64,000 nucleotides of DNA from Alistipes sp. (GCA_017621455.1 JAGATC010000010.1:62001-126000), one strand, 5' to 3'; shown: positions 44,138-53,092, counted from the stretch's first letter. Numbers and translations: made by a program. Notes: generated from the sequence alone by a model not told the origin.

Positions 44138-46285
44138 ATGAGAAATTTATATATGACATTGTTAGTCTGTTTTGCCACTCTGGCAATGTCGGCCTGTAGC
44201 AGGTCTGAGCCGACACCAAGTCCAGGCAATACAGTAAAACCAGCAGAACCTCCTACCGCAAATGTAGATGTGAGAATGAGCAACGCATTTGTTGAGGGTA
44301 CCGTCAAGAGTAGTTTTGGTGAGCCATTAGAGGGCGTAAACATTACAAGTGGCGAAGCTACAACCACATCGGATGTAAACGGGAACTTCTCGTTTAGCCG
44401 TGTGGCCGATGCTTCGGGTCGTTTTGTATTGAACTTCTCAAAGACAGGTTATTTTAATGTTACTCGTTCGGGTGTCATAGACGACAATGTTACCATCAAT
44501 GTCGTTATGCAGTCAAAGGGTGGAGCAAATACAGCATCAGTGCAATTCAATGCTTTCGAATCAGAGATTATCGAGACGCAAGGTATGCAGGTTAATATTC
44601 CAGCTAAATCATTGGTAACACTCGATGGCAGAGAGTATAGCGGTACGGTACAAGCAGACATGTTCTATCTTTCACCCGATAATGCCGACTTCACTGAGCT
44701 TATGCCAGGTAGCGACCTTGCAGCAGTACGTGAGGACGAAAGCGAGGTGACGCTTATTTCGTATGGCATGGTGGAGGTGAGCCTTACAGACGATGGGGGA
44801 AACACCTTGCAGCTAAAAGAGGGTGAGCGCTCAGAGATGACATTCCCCATTCCCGAGACAATGCGCGACAACCCTCCGCCAACAATTCCATTGTGGTACT
44901 TCGACGATGAGTCTGGTCTTTGGGTCGAGGAGGGTATAGCAACACTACAAGGAGACGTGTATGTAGGAGAAGTGGGACACTTCTCGTGGCACAATCTCGA
45001 CGTTCCCGCAGAGCGAGTATCAATATCGGGAAAGGTGACGGACTCTCGCAACCGCCCTGTGTCACGCGTGACAGTAACCGTGGAGCAGACAAGCGCTGTG
45101 ACCAATGCAAATGGAGAATATAGTGTATATGTTCCAGAGAATACACCTGTTACGGTGGTCGTAGAGAGTGAAGACTACTTCAATTACTCGCCCGTGGCGA
45201 GTGTCGATGTAGCAGGGTATCCCGGAGGCTCAGTGGTACGCGATGTAGATTTGCAGTTGCCATGTGTGCCTGTCATATCGGGTCGTATAACCGATACAAG
45301 TGGCAATGCAATTTTGGCAAGCATCTATTGCGAGTATGAAGCAAACGGTATAACACACACTTCGGATGTAGCATATAGCAGCTCTCTGACAGGCGAGTAT
45401 GCTCTGCGCCTACCTCTTGATATCAGTGGTAGTGCCACATTCTATATCGAGCCGCTGGGTAGCGACCCCATAACTCGAGTAGTAGAACTCACGGGCGAAG
45501 ATCAGACCCTAAACATAGAGTTTGATGGCACTTTATCCCCCATTGATGGAAGTGTCATTCAGATCAAGGGGCCTAATGGCAATACGCTATTTGCAGCAAC
45601 AATCAACCCCGAGACCGCCTATGCCGTCATCGCCGAGGGAGCATTCTCATATTTGGCATCGTTTGCCGATAGCCCAGAGAGTATGTTTACCGTAGGCGTA
45701 GAGATGTATGACGACTCTATAAACTCTTATAACACAGCGAGCGTTACACTTCTATGCATGCTCAATGGCGTGTATCACGTATTTGCAGCTGAGAACTCTC
45801 ACGTAGAAATCACATCTGTCGATAATGAGAGCATTTCGTTTGTAGTAATTGCTAATGGCGTTTACTACACAGATACTGATACAGCCGAGGTGGAGGCTAC
45901 ACTATCTGCGACTATTACCTCGCCGCTCAACAAGATGAATATGGATATGCTCACCAACGTTACCGATTGGAGTTCTCTCAAATGTGCCGAGCTTATCCCT
46001 GAACTTTTAACCCCTATTGATCTTGTGGCGTATATCTCTTATATGGGTATTGATGTTGAGGCCCTATACTACCATGCTACTGAGGCGGAAGCCGACGAGG
46101 TGTGTAGTAGGCTTAGTAGTGCGGGTTGGAGTCCTATTGATGAGCAACGTACCGAGGCGGGATATACGATAGCATATATGGATAGTGGCTTTGCTATGGT
46201 TATGGTGCAGTATGAGCCAGATGGCATTGAGGCTCCTGATGGAAATAGATATACACTATGTGTGATCCCCGTAACATTTTTGTAG
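44138..46285 (+). CDS. Large lipoprotein with carboxypeptidase-regulatory-like domains
   Basis: 715 residues; lipobox MTLLVCFATLAMSAC. The first carboxypeptidase regulatory-like sandwich is at about 50-125 (VEGTVKSSFGEPLEGVNITSGEATTTSD). A middle region (130-285) has VNIPAKSLVTLDG and IPLWYFDDESGLWVEEG, a pattern also found in CILP/FAM171-type extracellular proteins. A second regulatory-like sandwich begins at about 288 (SGKVTDSRNRPVSRVTVTVEQ), and a third at about 370. The C-terminal third is unrecognised. Likely a surface-exposed lipoprotein. A structured leader precedes it. Confidence 0.82.
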   Translation: MRNLYMTLLVCFATLAMSACSRSEPTPSPGNTVKPAEPPTANVDVRMSNAFVEGTVKSSFGEPLEGVNITSGEATTTSDVNGNFSFSRVADASGRFVLNFSKTGYFNVTRSGVIDDNVTINVVMQSKGGANTASVQFNAFESEIIETQGMQVNIPAKSLVTLDGREYSGTVQADMFYLSPDNADFTELMPGSDLAAVREDESEVTLISYGMVEVSLTDDGGNTLQLKEGERSEMTFPIPETMRDNPPPTIPLWYFDDESGLWVEEGIATLQGDVYVGEVGHFSWHNLDVPAERVSISGKVTDSRNRPVSRVTVTVEQTSAVTNANGEYSVYVPENTPVTVVVESEDYFNYSPVASVDVAGYPGGSVVRDVDLQLPCVPVISGRITDTSGNAILASIYCEYEANGITHTSDVAYSSSLTGEYALRLPLDISGSATFYIEPLGSDPITRVVELTGEDQTLNIEFDGTLSPIDGSVIQIKGPNGNTLFAATINPETAYAVIAEGAFSYLASFADSPESMFTVGVEMYDDSINSYNTASVTLLCMLNGVYHVFAAENSHVEITSVDNESISFVVIANGVYYTDTDTAEVEATLSATITSPLNKMNMDMLTNVTDWSSLKCAELIPELLTPIDLVAYISYMGIDVEALYYHATEAEADEVCSRLSSAGWSPIDEQRTEAGYTIAYMDSGFAMVMVQYEPDGIEAPDGNRYTLCVIPVTFL

Positions 46286-46314
46286 AACAAACTTTAAATT
46301 AAAATATTATAAAT

Positions 46315-46749
46315 ATGAAAAAGTTATATATGTTAATAGTGGCAATGGTATTTGTAGGGCTAAGCCTTGCCACCGTGTCATGTAGTGAAAAAGATGAGCA
46401 TGCGTTTGATCCCAATGATCCTGGTAGTGCCGGCACTGTGGATGTAGGATGGGAAGAGAGTGGAGACACCGTAAAGTTTACAGTTGAGCAATCATGGGGT
46501 TATGGTATGGCTTATGTCGTTACCTATACATGCAAATTTAACAGCGATGGATATTGTATCGAGGCTATTGCGCGCTACGAATTTTCGTCGGCTGAGCTTG
46601 CAGAGATATTTTATGAGTCGTATCGTCAGATGTACGACGAAATTAGCAAATCGGGCAGAACTGTAACCGTCGATGAAACGGAGGATTTCGAAGGTGTGAC
46701 AAGAGATGAACTCCGTGCACTCTATGAGTCTATGGCGAACGCATACTAG
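46315..46749 (+). CDS. Small lipoprotein
   Basis: 144 residues; lipobox LATVSC. An acidic linker is followed by a compact alpha/beta domain (GDTVKFTVEQSWGYGMAYVV, then helices SSAELAEIFYESYRQMYDEI). The succession of strands and helices resembles the C-terminal part of the Ig-like lipoprotein at 41649. Family unknown. Confidence 0.7.
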   Translation: MKKLYMLIVAMVFVGLSLATVSCSEKDEHAFDPNDPGSAGTVDVGWEESGDTVKFTVEQSWGYGMAYVVTYTCKFNSDGYCIEAIARYEFSSAELAEIFYESYRQMYDEISKSGRTVTVDETEDFEGVTRDELRALYESMANAY

Positions 46750-46773
46750 TATGTATTTAATGGGTTATGATGA

Positions 46774-46889
46774 GGCTGAATAAAAAGTGTATTTTGTCGT
46801 TAGGCTCGCCTTCAAAATGCTCATTTACGCTCAGTAAACTCCGCTTTTTCGGGCATCGCAGGCCTAAAACTACATCTTTTTATTCAACC
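46774..46889. repeat. Imperfect inverted repeat element
   Basis: The arms at 46774-46805 and 46861-46889 (TGAATAAAAAG / CTTTTTATTCA at the tips, GTTAGGC / GGCCTAAAAC inside) form a long stem around about 55 bp that itself holds TTTAC-GCTCA-GTAAA. This resembles REP/MITE-like intergenic elements. Confidence 0.45.
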
Positions 46890-46897
46890 TTATAACA

Positions 46898-46937
46898 AAA
46901 TGGAGGTGGCTAATTAACTTTTTAGTTACCTCCATTT
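46898..46937 (+). terminator. Hairpin between lipoprotein and next gene
   Basis: AAATGGAGGT (46898-46907) pairs with ACCTCCATTT (46928-46937); the inner bases GGCTAA/TTAGTT extend the stem. No T-run after it. Confidence 0.55.
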
Positions 46938-47037
46938 GTAGCAAAACGAGGGTTATAGCCGATTTTGCTGCAGATATCGCATAGAAGTTCTGAATGAGCC
47001 TTTTTGGTCTATACCATATAACCAACAATAGATAATT

Positions 47038-48006
47038 ATGAAAAAGTTTGTTATTTTACTATTTGCTGCGTTGCCGATGTTGGCTGCGGCACAAATGACT
47101 CCCGAAGCAGTGATAGCAAATACTCCCCCATTGCCCACGCCTGAACAGTGGGGAAAGAGTGGCCATACAGAGGCATTCTTAACCAAGATTGAGGAGTTGA
47201 GAAGTGCGCTAAAAAAGATAGTAGCGGCCACAGCAGAGAATATCTCAGAGGCCGACATTAGAGATGTTCAAGCAGAGCAGATGAAAGAGTTTCAGCAGAT
47301 GTCACAGCGTATGGATCAGGCGGCAAAAGGCATGGAAATGATGGGGATGCTGATGCAGAAATTAAACCTTACGGAGGCTGACATAAAGAAACTGTCGAAG
47401 ATGGACGACAAGGAGTCTGAGGAGTTTATAATGAAGAAAATGCAGGAGGCTGGACTCAACCCCAACGATATTGCTGCAATGGCAAACAGTATAGGGCTTG
47501 ATACGCAGCCCCCGGCCAATATGCCACAGATAGATGCCAATGCGATAAAAGCATCGCAAGAGGCTGATATGGCGTATATGGAGCATATGATGTTATATGA
47601 GAAAAAGGTTGCTGAGTGGGAAGATGATGCCAATAGACGTATATTGATCGAGTATGAACAATATATGGCGGCCAGACCTAACCCGATATATGGTCTTGAC
47701 GATGTTATGACCAAGTCGATAACCAAAGAGCAGTACGATGCCCAGCAGCAATACCTAATACAGTTGGAGATTGAATACAATACTGCGGCATATCGTATCT
47801 GGACGGAGGTGATTCACAACTGTCAGGGCGAATTGAAATATCTGATGCAGTTTGCAACTACGTCCGATGCCGCCAAGGCAAAGATGCCGAGCGTAACAGG
47901 CAATGCAGCATTCGATGCGCTCAACAAGTCGGGCAACAATGCGGCTGCGGTGGCTGATTTGTATCTGAGAATAACGGAAAGTGAACCTAATACTTATTTC
48001 CCATAA
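47038..48006 (+). CDS. Secreted helical protein of unknown function
   Basis: 322 residues. A signal peptide ends AAAQM. The rest is strongly helical and rich in Met, Glu, Gln and Ala (EQMKEFQQMSQRMDQAAKGM, MMGMLMQKLNLTEADIKKLS, KKMQEAGLNPNDIAAM), with coiled-coil potential at about 60-110. No family recognised. The high Met content is unusual for a periplasmic protein. Confidence 0.72.
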   Translation: MKKFVILLFAALPMLAAAQMTPEAVIANTPPLPTPEQWGKSGHTEAFLTKIEELRSALKKIVAATAENISEADIRDVQAEQMKEFQQMSQRMDQAAKGMEMMGMLMQKLNLTEADIKKLSKMDDKESEEFIMKKMQEAGLNPNDIAAMANSIGLDTQPPANMPQIDANAIKASQEADMAYMEHMMLYEKKVAEWEDDANRRILIEYEQYMAARPNPIYGLDDVMTKSITKEQYDAQQQYLIQLEIEYNTAAYRIWTEVIHNCQGELKYLMQFATTSDAAKAKMPSVTGNAAFDALNKSGNNAAAVADLYLRITESEPNTYFP

Positions 48007-48092
48007 AATTCCACGACTTTGGTGTATTGTATTAAGAAAAACAAGGCTTAGTGGTAATCAACAAAGAAGAAATAACATTAAAACTTACATAT

Positions 48093-48764
48093 ATGAAGAG
48101 AGCATTTTTATCGATGGTATGTATGGTAAGCCTCGTGATGATGACGGCTTGCGGTGGTGGCGGTAATGCCAAGAAGGATGGTTCGGAAGAGACTGCCGAA
48201 GTGAAGAAGGAAGCAAAGGCGACCTTGGACGAACTTAAGGAAAGTGGTTTTGCGATTAAACTCAAGTATGAAGGTGATGCTATTGCAGTGTACACTCGCA
48301 AAGGAAGCAACAAACGATTGGATATGATTTATGGAGACGGAAGTCGTAGTGTTGGTATCGAAGTTCGAATTCCTGGTGAGGGCTACACCGGCTACGATTA
48401 CGATGGCGAAATGTGGACAGACGAATCGTATTATGGGCGTCAAGAAGTGAATAATTTTTATGCGGAGTTCCTCCAGGATTTGACAAGGCATTTTACGAAC
48501 AAGGGCTATGCAAAGACGGGTAGAGAAACCATTTGTGGAAAGTCTTGCGATGTGTATAGTGGAAAGTTGACGGAAAAATTAAAAGTAGCTGCATACGGAG
48601 ACCTTCGTGCAGAAACGGACGAGGAAGGAGAGATTGTTGTTTGGAATGGTATCACAATGCGTACGAAAATTGGCGGAAAGGTGAAGACGGAAGTTGTAGC
48701 TATGTCGTTCAATATCCCGGATGAAGCATTCACGAAAACAGAGAACATAACTTGGATAAAATAA
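48093..48764 (+). CDS. Lipoprotein, unknown function (leader twin 1)
   Basis: 223 residues from ATG 48093, chosen because it gives a proper lipoprotein signal (MKRAFLSMVCMVSLVMMTAC). The mature part has a beta-rich fold with several YxG turns (RIPGEGYTGYDYDGEMWTD) and one CGKSCDVY disulfide-like pair. Its leader is nearly the same as that of the next gene, at DNA level too, while the mature domains differ. Confidence 0.75.
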   Translation: MKRAFLSMVCMVSLVMMTACGGGGNAKKDGSEETAEVKKEAKATLDELKESGFAIKLKYEGDAIAVYTRKGSNKRLDMIYGDGSRSVGIEVRIPGEGYTGYDYDGEMWTDESYYGRQEVNNFYAEFLQDLTRHFTNKGYAKTGRETICGKSCDVYSGKLTEKLKVAAYGDLRAETDEEGEIVVWNGITMRTKIGGKVKTEVVAMSFNIPDEAFTKTENITWIK

Positions 48765-48824
48765 TGAATGTGTTCCTTTCGGAATAGCAATAGACAAAAA
48801 GTAATAACTTTTTATATAAGAATT

Positions 48825-49301
48825 ATGAAGAGAGTATTTTTATCAATGGTATGTATGGCAAGCCTTGTGATTATGACGGCTTGCGGTGGCGGTAACAATA
48901 ACGCAAAGAAGGAAGCATCGGATATTCTGGACGATGCAAAGGAAATGGTACAGAAAAGCGAAGTGGTCTCATCGGATTGGCCGGAAAATGAGTACACAAA
49001 ACTTATCCCGAAGCCTGAAAACATTACGATTACAGGAAATCAGGAAGTGGACAATATGTACTACATCGGTCATCGCATCGTAATCAAGAACTTCTCGAAG
49101 GAAGACTGCAAGGCTTACATTGAAAAACTGAAAGCGGCAGGCTTCACCAAGCCTATTGCAGGAATGAAGGATGTGATTACCAATGACAAGGAAACAATGT
49201 TTTCCTTCGATGCTCTCAATGCAGACGGTGTTCACGCCAGCGTAGGCATTATGGGAAGCAACGGTACGATTGAAATCACCAAGAAGAAGAATCAGGAATA
49301 A
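48825..49301 (+). CDS. Lipoprotein, unknown function (leader twin 2)
   Basis: 158 residues from ATG 48825 (MKRVFLSMVCMASLVIMTAC). After the Gly/Asn linker an acidic helix (ASDILDDAKEMVQKSEVV) and a small alpha/beta domain follow (PKPENITITGNQEVDNMYYI, FSKEDCKAYIEKLKAAGF). Function unknown. It follows the first twin by 60 bp. Confidence 0.75.
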   Translation: MKRVFLSMVCMASLVIMTACGGGNNNAKKEASDILDDAKEMVQKSEVVSSDWPENEYTKLIPKPENITITGNQEVDNMYYIGHRIVIKNFSKEDCKAYIEKLKAAGFTKPIAGMKDVITNDKETMFSFDALNADGVHASVGIMGSNGTIEITKKKNQE

Positions 49302-49328
49302 AATTACCAACTATAAAATTCTACTACT

Positions 49329-49508
49329 ATGGCATATTGCGGAAAATGTGGAAACCAGATTGAAGAGGGTGTAAAGTTCTGCCCTGCTTGCGGAGCAGCT
49401 TTACAGGTGGCTCAACCCGAAACGGTTCAGTCCGAACCTCAGCAGCCCGTGCAACCCGAACCCACAGCGGAAGAGAAGTTGCAACAGGCTTCCGCAACCA
49501 TCATATAG
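49329..49508 (+). pseudogene. Truncated zinc-ribbon gene at island edge
   Basis: ATG 49329 opens a 59-codon frame, too short to stand out by length alone. It encodes a zinc ribbon with two CxxC pairs (CGKCGNQIEEGVKFCPACG) and a Pro/Glu/Gln linker, then stops at EEKLQQASATII. Full-length relatives continue into membrane or other domains, so the 3' part seems lost. The right direct repeat begins 49 bp after its stop, which fits truncation at the island junction. An intact small protein cannot be excluded. Confidence 0.65.
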
Positions 49509-49556
49509 AGTTAGACGGGAGAACACTGCTCAAAAATATCAATGCCATACAAAACA

Positions 49557-49631
49557 CCTCCCTTTCCGCAAACGAACGAAGCAAGAAGATGTCGAAAGAC
49601 ATCTTTTTGTTTTTTATATCTATGTGCAAGC
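49557..49631 (+). repeat. Right direct repeat (attR-like)
   Basis: A copy of the tRNA-Ser 3' end (CCTCCCTTTCCGCA, one base different) plus the tRNA-Ser terminator hairpin (49586-49614). It pairs with 36213-36289. Beyond it the core gene order resumes. Confidence 0.8.
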
Positions 49632-49656
49632 CCACGACTCATCGTATGACTATATA

Positions 49657-49690
49657 AAACAAGGAGGAGATTGTTATCTCCTCCTTGTTT
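49657..49690 (-). terminator. Terminator of kinase-like gene
   Basis: A perfect 15-bp stem (49657-49671 with 49676-49690), loop TGTT. The stop codon of the minus-strand kinase gene lies in it, and a short T-run follows on the minus strand. Confidence 0.8.
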
Positions 49691-50522
49691 GTGTGTGCTG
49701 TGCAAGGGCCTGCTCAAACATCCCCGCTAAGCCGTCGATAGCGCCAGAACTACCGTAGAGCGTGCGGGCGATAGCGTAGTGCGCAGGGTCGCGGCGCTCG
49801 AAGAACGATAGTGCCTTATTAAATAGCTTATCCGAGCCATCAACAACGCTGCGAGGCCCGAAGAGTGAGCCGTCGGGCATAAGCTGTGGCGCGAAGTAGT
49901 CGCGCTTAATAGCCAGGGCAGCAAGCATGGTGCTAAGTATTGCCAATGAGAAGTCGTCGATATGCTTATCGAAGTGGCGTTTGTCGCGCTGAGGGTGGCT
50001 GTATGTGGGTGTGCCTATCTCCTCGGCATCGTGGTCGCCAAAGCCTGGGAGCCATGCGGCATCATGGTCGATAAGTCTCATCACGCCAGAAGGGGTAACA
50101 ACAACATTCTCGGGCTTTACATCGCCGTGTGCATGGCTATGTTGCAGGGTGTCGAGAGCAAGGCGGTCGAAGCTCTTAGATAGCGCGCGATAGTCCGTGT
50201 TAGGCGCCCTAAGAAGCGAGTCGAGCGCATGACCTTCAACCCAGTCGAGAACGGTAACGTCGATATACTCCACGCCAGTGAGCGTATGTATAAGAAGCTC
50301 CTTGGCGAGGTAGGAATCGCCGTAGATGGAGCGTGCGTTGCGGCGGCGGTTGGCGTAGCACTTAAGCGCAACAGCCCTATCATCATCCGTGAGTATACAA
50401 CGTAAGACCACAGCGTTGCTACCCACGTATATGTTGTTGTGGGCAGTAAGCTGTGGTCGGAGTGTACGAAACGTGACACGCGAGTAGCGCAGGGCGTTAT
50501 ATATCTCGACAAGTGATGCCAC
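49674..50522 (-). CDS. Protein kinase-like protein (eukaryotic-type fold)
   Basis: 282 residues. Kinase landmarks: ATP-binding Lys54 in AVALKCY, Glu75 in YLAKELLIH as its partner, catalytic loop HAHGDVKPENV (131-140; HGD in place of HRD, with Asp134), and DHD (153 region) in place of DFG. RYSRVTFRTLRPQL precedes a degenerate glycine loop. The metal- and ATP-binding residues are kept, so activity is plausible. No TM or sensor domain. It lies 17 bp downstream of pepD. Confidence 0.85.
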   Translation of the reverse strand: MASLVEIYNALRYSRVTFRTLRPQLTAHNNIYVGSNAVVLRCILTDDDRAVALKCYANRRRNARSIYGDSYLAKELLIHTLTGVEYIDVTVLDWVEGHALDSLLRAPNTDYRALSKSFDRLALDTLQHSHAHGDVKPENVVVTPSGVMRLIDHDAAWLPGFGDHDAEEIGTPTYSHPQRDKRHFDKHIDDFSLAILSTMLAALAIKRDYFAPQLMPDGSLFGPRSVVDGSDKLFNKALSFFERRDPAHYAIARTLYGSSGAIDGLAGMFEQALAQHTQTRRR

Positions 50523-50539
50523 GGTCGTTGGTTATAGCG

Positions 50540-51997
50540 TTACTCTACTACCTTAAGTAGCTCGACAAGCAGGCGCCAGAACTTGTCCACAGTGGCGATC
50601 TCCAAGCGCTCGGTAGGCGAGTGAACGCCGCGGAGTGTTGGACCGAACGACACCATCTCCAAGTGGGGATACTTCTCAAGGAAGAGGCCGCACTCCAAGC
50701 CGGCATGGATGGCGCGTACCTTAGGCTCTGTTGAGAAGAGGCGACGGTAGCAATCTACAGAGGTTGTAAGCAGCTTCGACTCGGGGTTGGGTGCCCAGCC
50801 GGGGTAGCCGTCAGAGTGCTCTACATCGCAGCCCGATAGGTAGAATACCGACTCGATGGTCTGCGCAGCATAGAGCTTAGCGCTCTCGACGCTTGAGCGC
50901 TGTGAGGTGGTGATAACAACCTGCTGCTCCTCGTGGTTAAACTTAACAGATGCGAGGTTTGACGAGGTCTCCACAAGGCCTGGCATAGCGAACGACATAG
51001 CCAACACGCCATTAGGTAGGCCTACAAGGGCAAGAAGCAGGTAGCAGAGGTCGTCGTTAGACATTACAGCCTCGGGGGCCTTCTCCACATCCTCCACAGC
51101 AAAGCGCATATCTGGCTCCGTGTGCTTGAACTCCTCCATCATCATCTGACCAAACTCCAAGTAGCGCTCCTCGAAGTCCTCCTTAGACTCTGCGGGGACA
51201 CCGACGATGGCGTATGCCTCGCGAGGAATGGCGTTACGTAAGTTGCCTCCGTTGAAGTCGGCGAGAACAACCTGGAAGGTATCAATAGCATTGTAGAGGA
51301 AGCGTGCAAGGAGCTTATTTGAGTTGGCGCGACCCTTATCGATGTCGTCACCCGAGTGGCCACCAAGAAGGTCGCCAATCTCAAGGCGTACAAAGGCGTA
51401 GCCCTCGGGCACGGCCTCCACCTCGTAGTCCATGCGTGCTACGGTGTCGATACCACCAGCGCAGCCGATGAAGATTTCGCCCTCATCCTCAGAGTCGAGG
51501 TTGATGAGATACTTACCCGTTAGCATACCCTCGCCAAGGCCAAAGGCGCCAGTTAGGCCTGTCTCCTCGTCCACCGTAAAGAGTGCCTCGATTGCGGGGT
51601 GCTCCAGATTCTCGTCGAGGAGCACGGCCAAGGCTGCTGCCATACCTATACCGCAGTCGGCACCAAGTGTTGTGCCCTCGGCATATACCCAGCCATCCTT
51701 AATAAAGGTGCGGATGGGGTCATTCTCGAAGTCGAACTCCACGTCTGAGCGCTTCTCGCACACCATATCCATGTGTGACTGAAGAATAACCGTAGGACGA
51801 TTCTCATAGCCTGGGGTAGCACCCTTGCGAATAACCACATTACCCGTTGCGTCGGTGTCGTGCTCGAAGCCGTGCTTCACGGCAAACTCCTTAAGCCATG
51901 CGATAATCTTCTCCTCCTTCTTCGAAGGGCGGGGTACGCGTGTGATGTCGTCGAACTGTTCCCAGATAAGTTTGGGCTCTAACTCTCTAATAGCCAT
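50540..51997 (-). CDS. pepD: Aminoacyl-histidine dipeptidase (M20 family)
   Basis: 485 residues, cytoplasmic. Cleaves Xaa-His and other dipeptides. Metal-binding motifs: LQSHMDMVCEK, GTTLGADCGIGMAA, FTVDEETGLTGAFGL, and the late HAGLECGLF with zinc-binding His/Glu. Full length. It follows batB by 33 bp and may be transcribed with the bat operon. Confidence 0.95.
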   Translation of the reverse strand: MAIRELEPKLIWEQFDDITRVPRPSKKEEKIIAWLKEFAVKHGFEHDTDATGNVVIRKGATPGYENRPTVILQSHMDMVCEKRSDVEFDFENDPIRTFIKDGWVYAEGTTLGADCGIGMAAALAVLLDENLEHPAIEALFTVDEETGLTGAFGLGEGMLTGKYLINLDSEDEGEIFIGCAGGIDTVARMDYEVEAVPEGYAFVRLEIGDLLGGHSGDDIDKGRANSNKLLARFLYNAIDTFQVVLADFNGGNLRNAIPREAYAIVGVPAESKEDFEERYLEFGQMMMEEFKHTEPDMRFAVEDVEKAPEAVMSNDDLCYLLLALVGLPNGVLAMSFAMPGLVETSSNLASVKFNHEEQQVVITTSQRSSVESAKLYAAQTIESVFYLSGCDVEHSDGYPGWAPNPESKLLTTSVDCYRRLFSTEPKVRAIHAGLECGLFLEKYPHLEMVSFGPTLRGVHSPTERLEIATVDKFWRLLVELLKVVE

Positions 51998-52030
51998 AAT
52001 AGTAGTAGTTTAAATATGTTATTGTATATA

Positions 52031-53092
52031 TTATTGTCTGTTCTCGCTGTTGTTGCGCGTATCGAAGAGCTTGACGCCCCTAAATAGTGGGTTGCGGCGA
52101 GGTAGTATAAGGCTCTCAGCGAGCAGCAGGAGAAGTGCCGTGCCCAAGAACCACATATACTCTTCGTCGTACTCCTCGAACTTGCGTTGGGTGAGCTTCG
52201 TGGTATCCATATTATCGAGCTGCGTAACAATCTCCTCGAGACCGAAGTTACTGTTCGTAGAACGCATATAGATGCCACCTGTGGTCGAGGCTATGTCGTT
52301 GAGAAGTGACTCGTTGAGCTTCGTGACCACCATCTTGCCATCCTCGTCCTCAATCATCTGGCCATTAATCTTAAGGGGAGTGCCCTCGGGTGTGCCTATA
52401 CCTATGCAGCATATCATGATGCCATCCTCCTTGGCACGCTCGGCAGCAGCAAGGGCATTCGTATCGTGAGCCTCACCATCGGTGATAAGTATAATGACAC
52501 GGCTGTTAGTATTACGCCTGCTTTCAGAGAAGGATAGCAGCGCCGTCTCCAAGGCTCCACCTATATTGGTGCCCTGGTTAGCAATGAGTTCGGGGCTGAG
52601 GTTGCGCACCTTAGCCTCAGCCATCTTATAGTCCGAGGTGATGGGCAACAGCACCTCCACATCGTCGGCAAAGGCAACGAAGCCTACGTGGTCCTCGGTC
52701 ATGTGGCGTGTGAGCTGCTGTATAGCGTGGCGTGTGCGTGCCATACGGCTGGGTTCGGTATCCTCGGCAAGCATGGAATTGGATACATCCACGGCGAGGA
52801 CTATCTCGCGACCCTCTGTCTCCACGCTGCGTAGCTTCGAGCCTGTCTGAGGGCGGGCAAGGGCTAACACAACAAATCCCACAGCTACGGCGAAGAGTGA
52901 AACACGTATCCAGCCGCGTGCCGACGAGCGCTCGGGCATAAGCTCCCTAAGCGTAGCCTTGTCACCGAAGCGACGTAGTTTACGCCCAAGCCACATGCGT
53001 AGCACGCCGTAGATGATGAGAATCATGGGCAGGGCGCATAGCAGCCACAGCCATGTGGGTTCTGCAAATTCGAATATGCTTTTATCTTCCAT
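52031..53092 (-). CDS. batB: BatB: VWA-domain membrane protein
   Basis: 353 residues. Two N-terminal TM helices (WLWLLCALPMILIIYGVL and VSLFAVAVGFVVLAL), the VWA domain with MIDAS motif DVSNSM (about 102-107), TNIGGAL and TDGEAHD, and a C-terminal TM helix. BatB is a member of the Bacteroides aerotolerance complex. It is 14 bp downstream of batA. Confidence 0.93.
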   Translation of the reverse strand: MEDKSIFEFAEPTWLWLLCALPMILIIYGVLRMWLGRKLRRFGDKATLRELMPERSSARGWIRVSLFAVAVGFVVLALARPQTGSKLRSVETEGREIVLAVDVSNSMLAEDTEPSRMARTRHAIQQLTRHMTEDHVGFVAFADDVEVLLPITSDYKMAEAKVRNLSPELIANQGTNIGGALETALLSFSESRRNTNSRVIILITDGEAHDTNALAAAERAKEDGIMICCIGIGTPEGTPLKINGQMIEDEDGKMVVTKLNESLLNDIASTTGGIYMRSTNSNFGLEEIVTQLDNMDTTKLTQRKFEEYDEEYMWFLGTALLLLLAESLILPRRNPLFRGVKLFDTRNNSENRQ

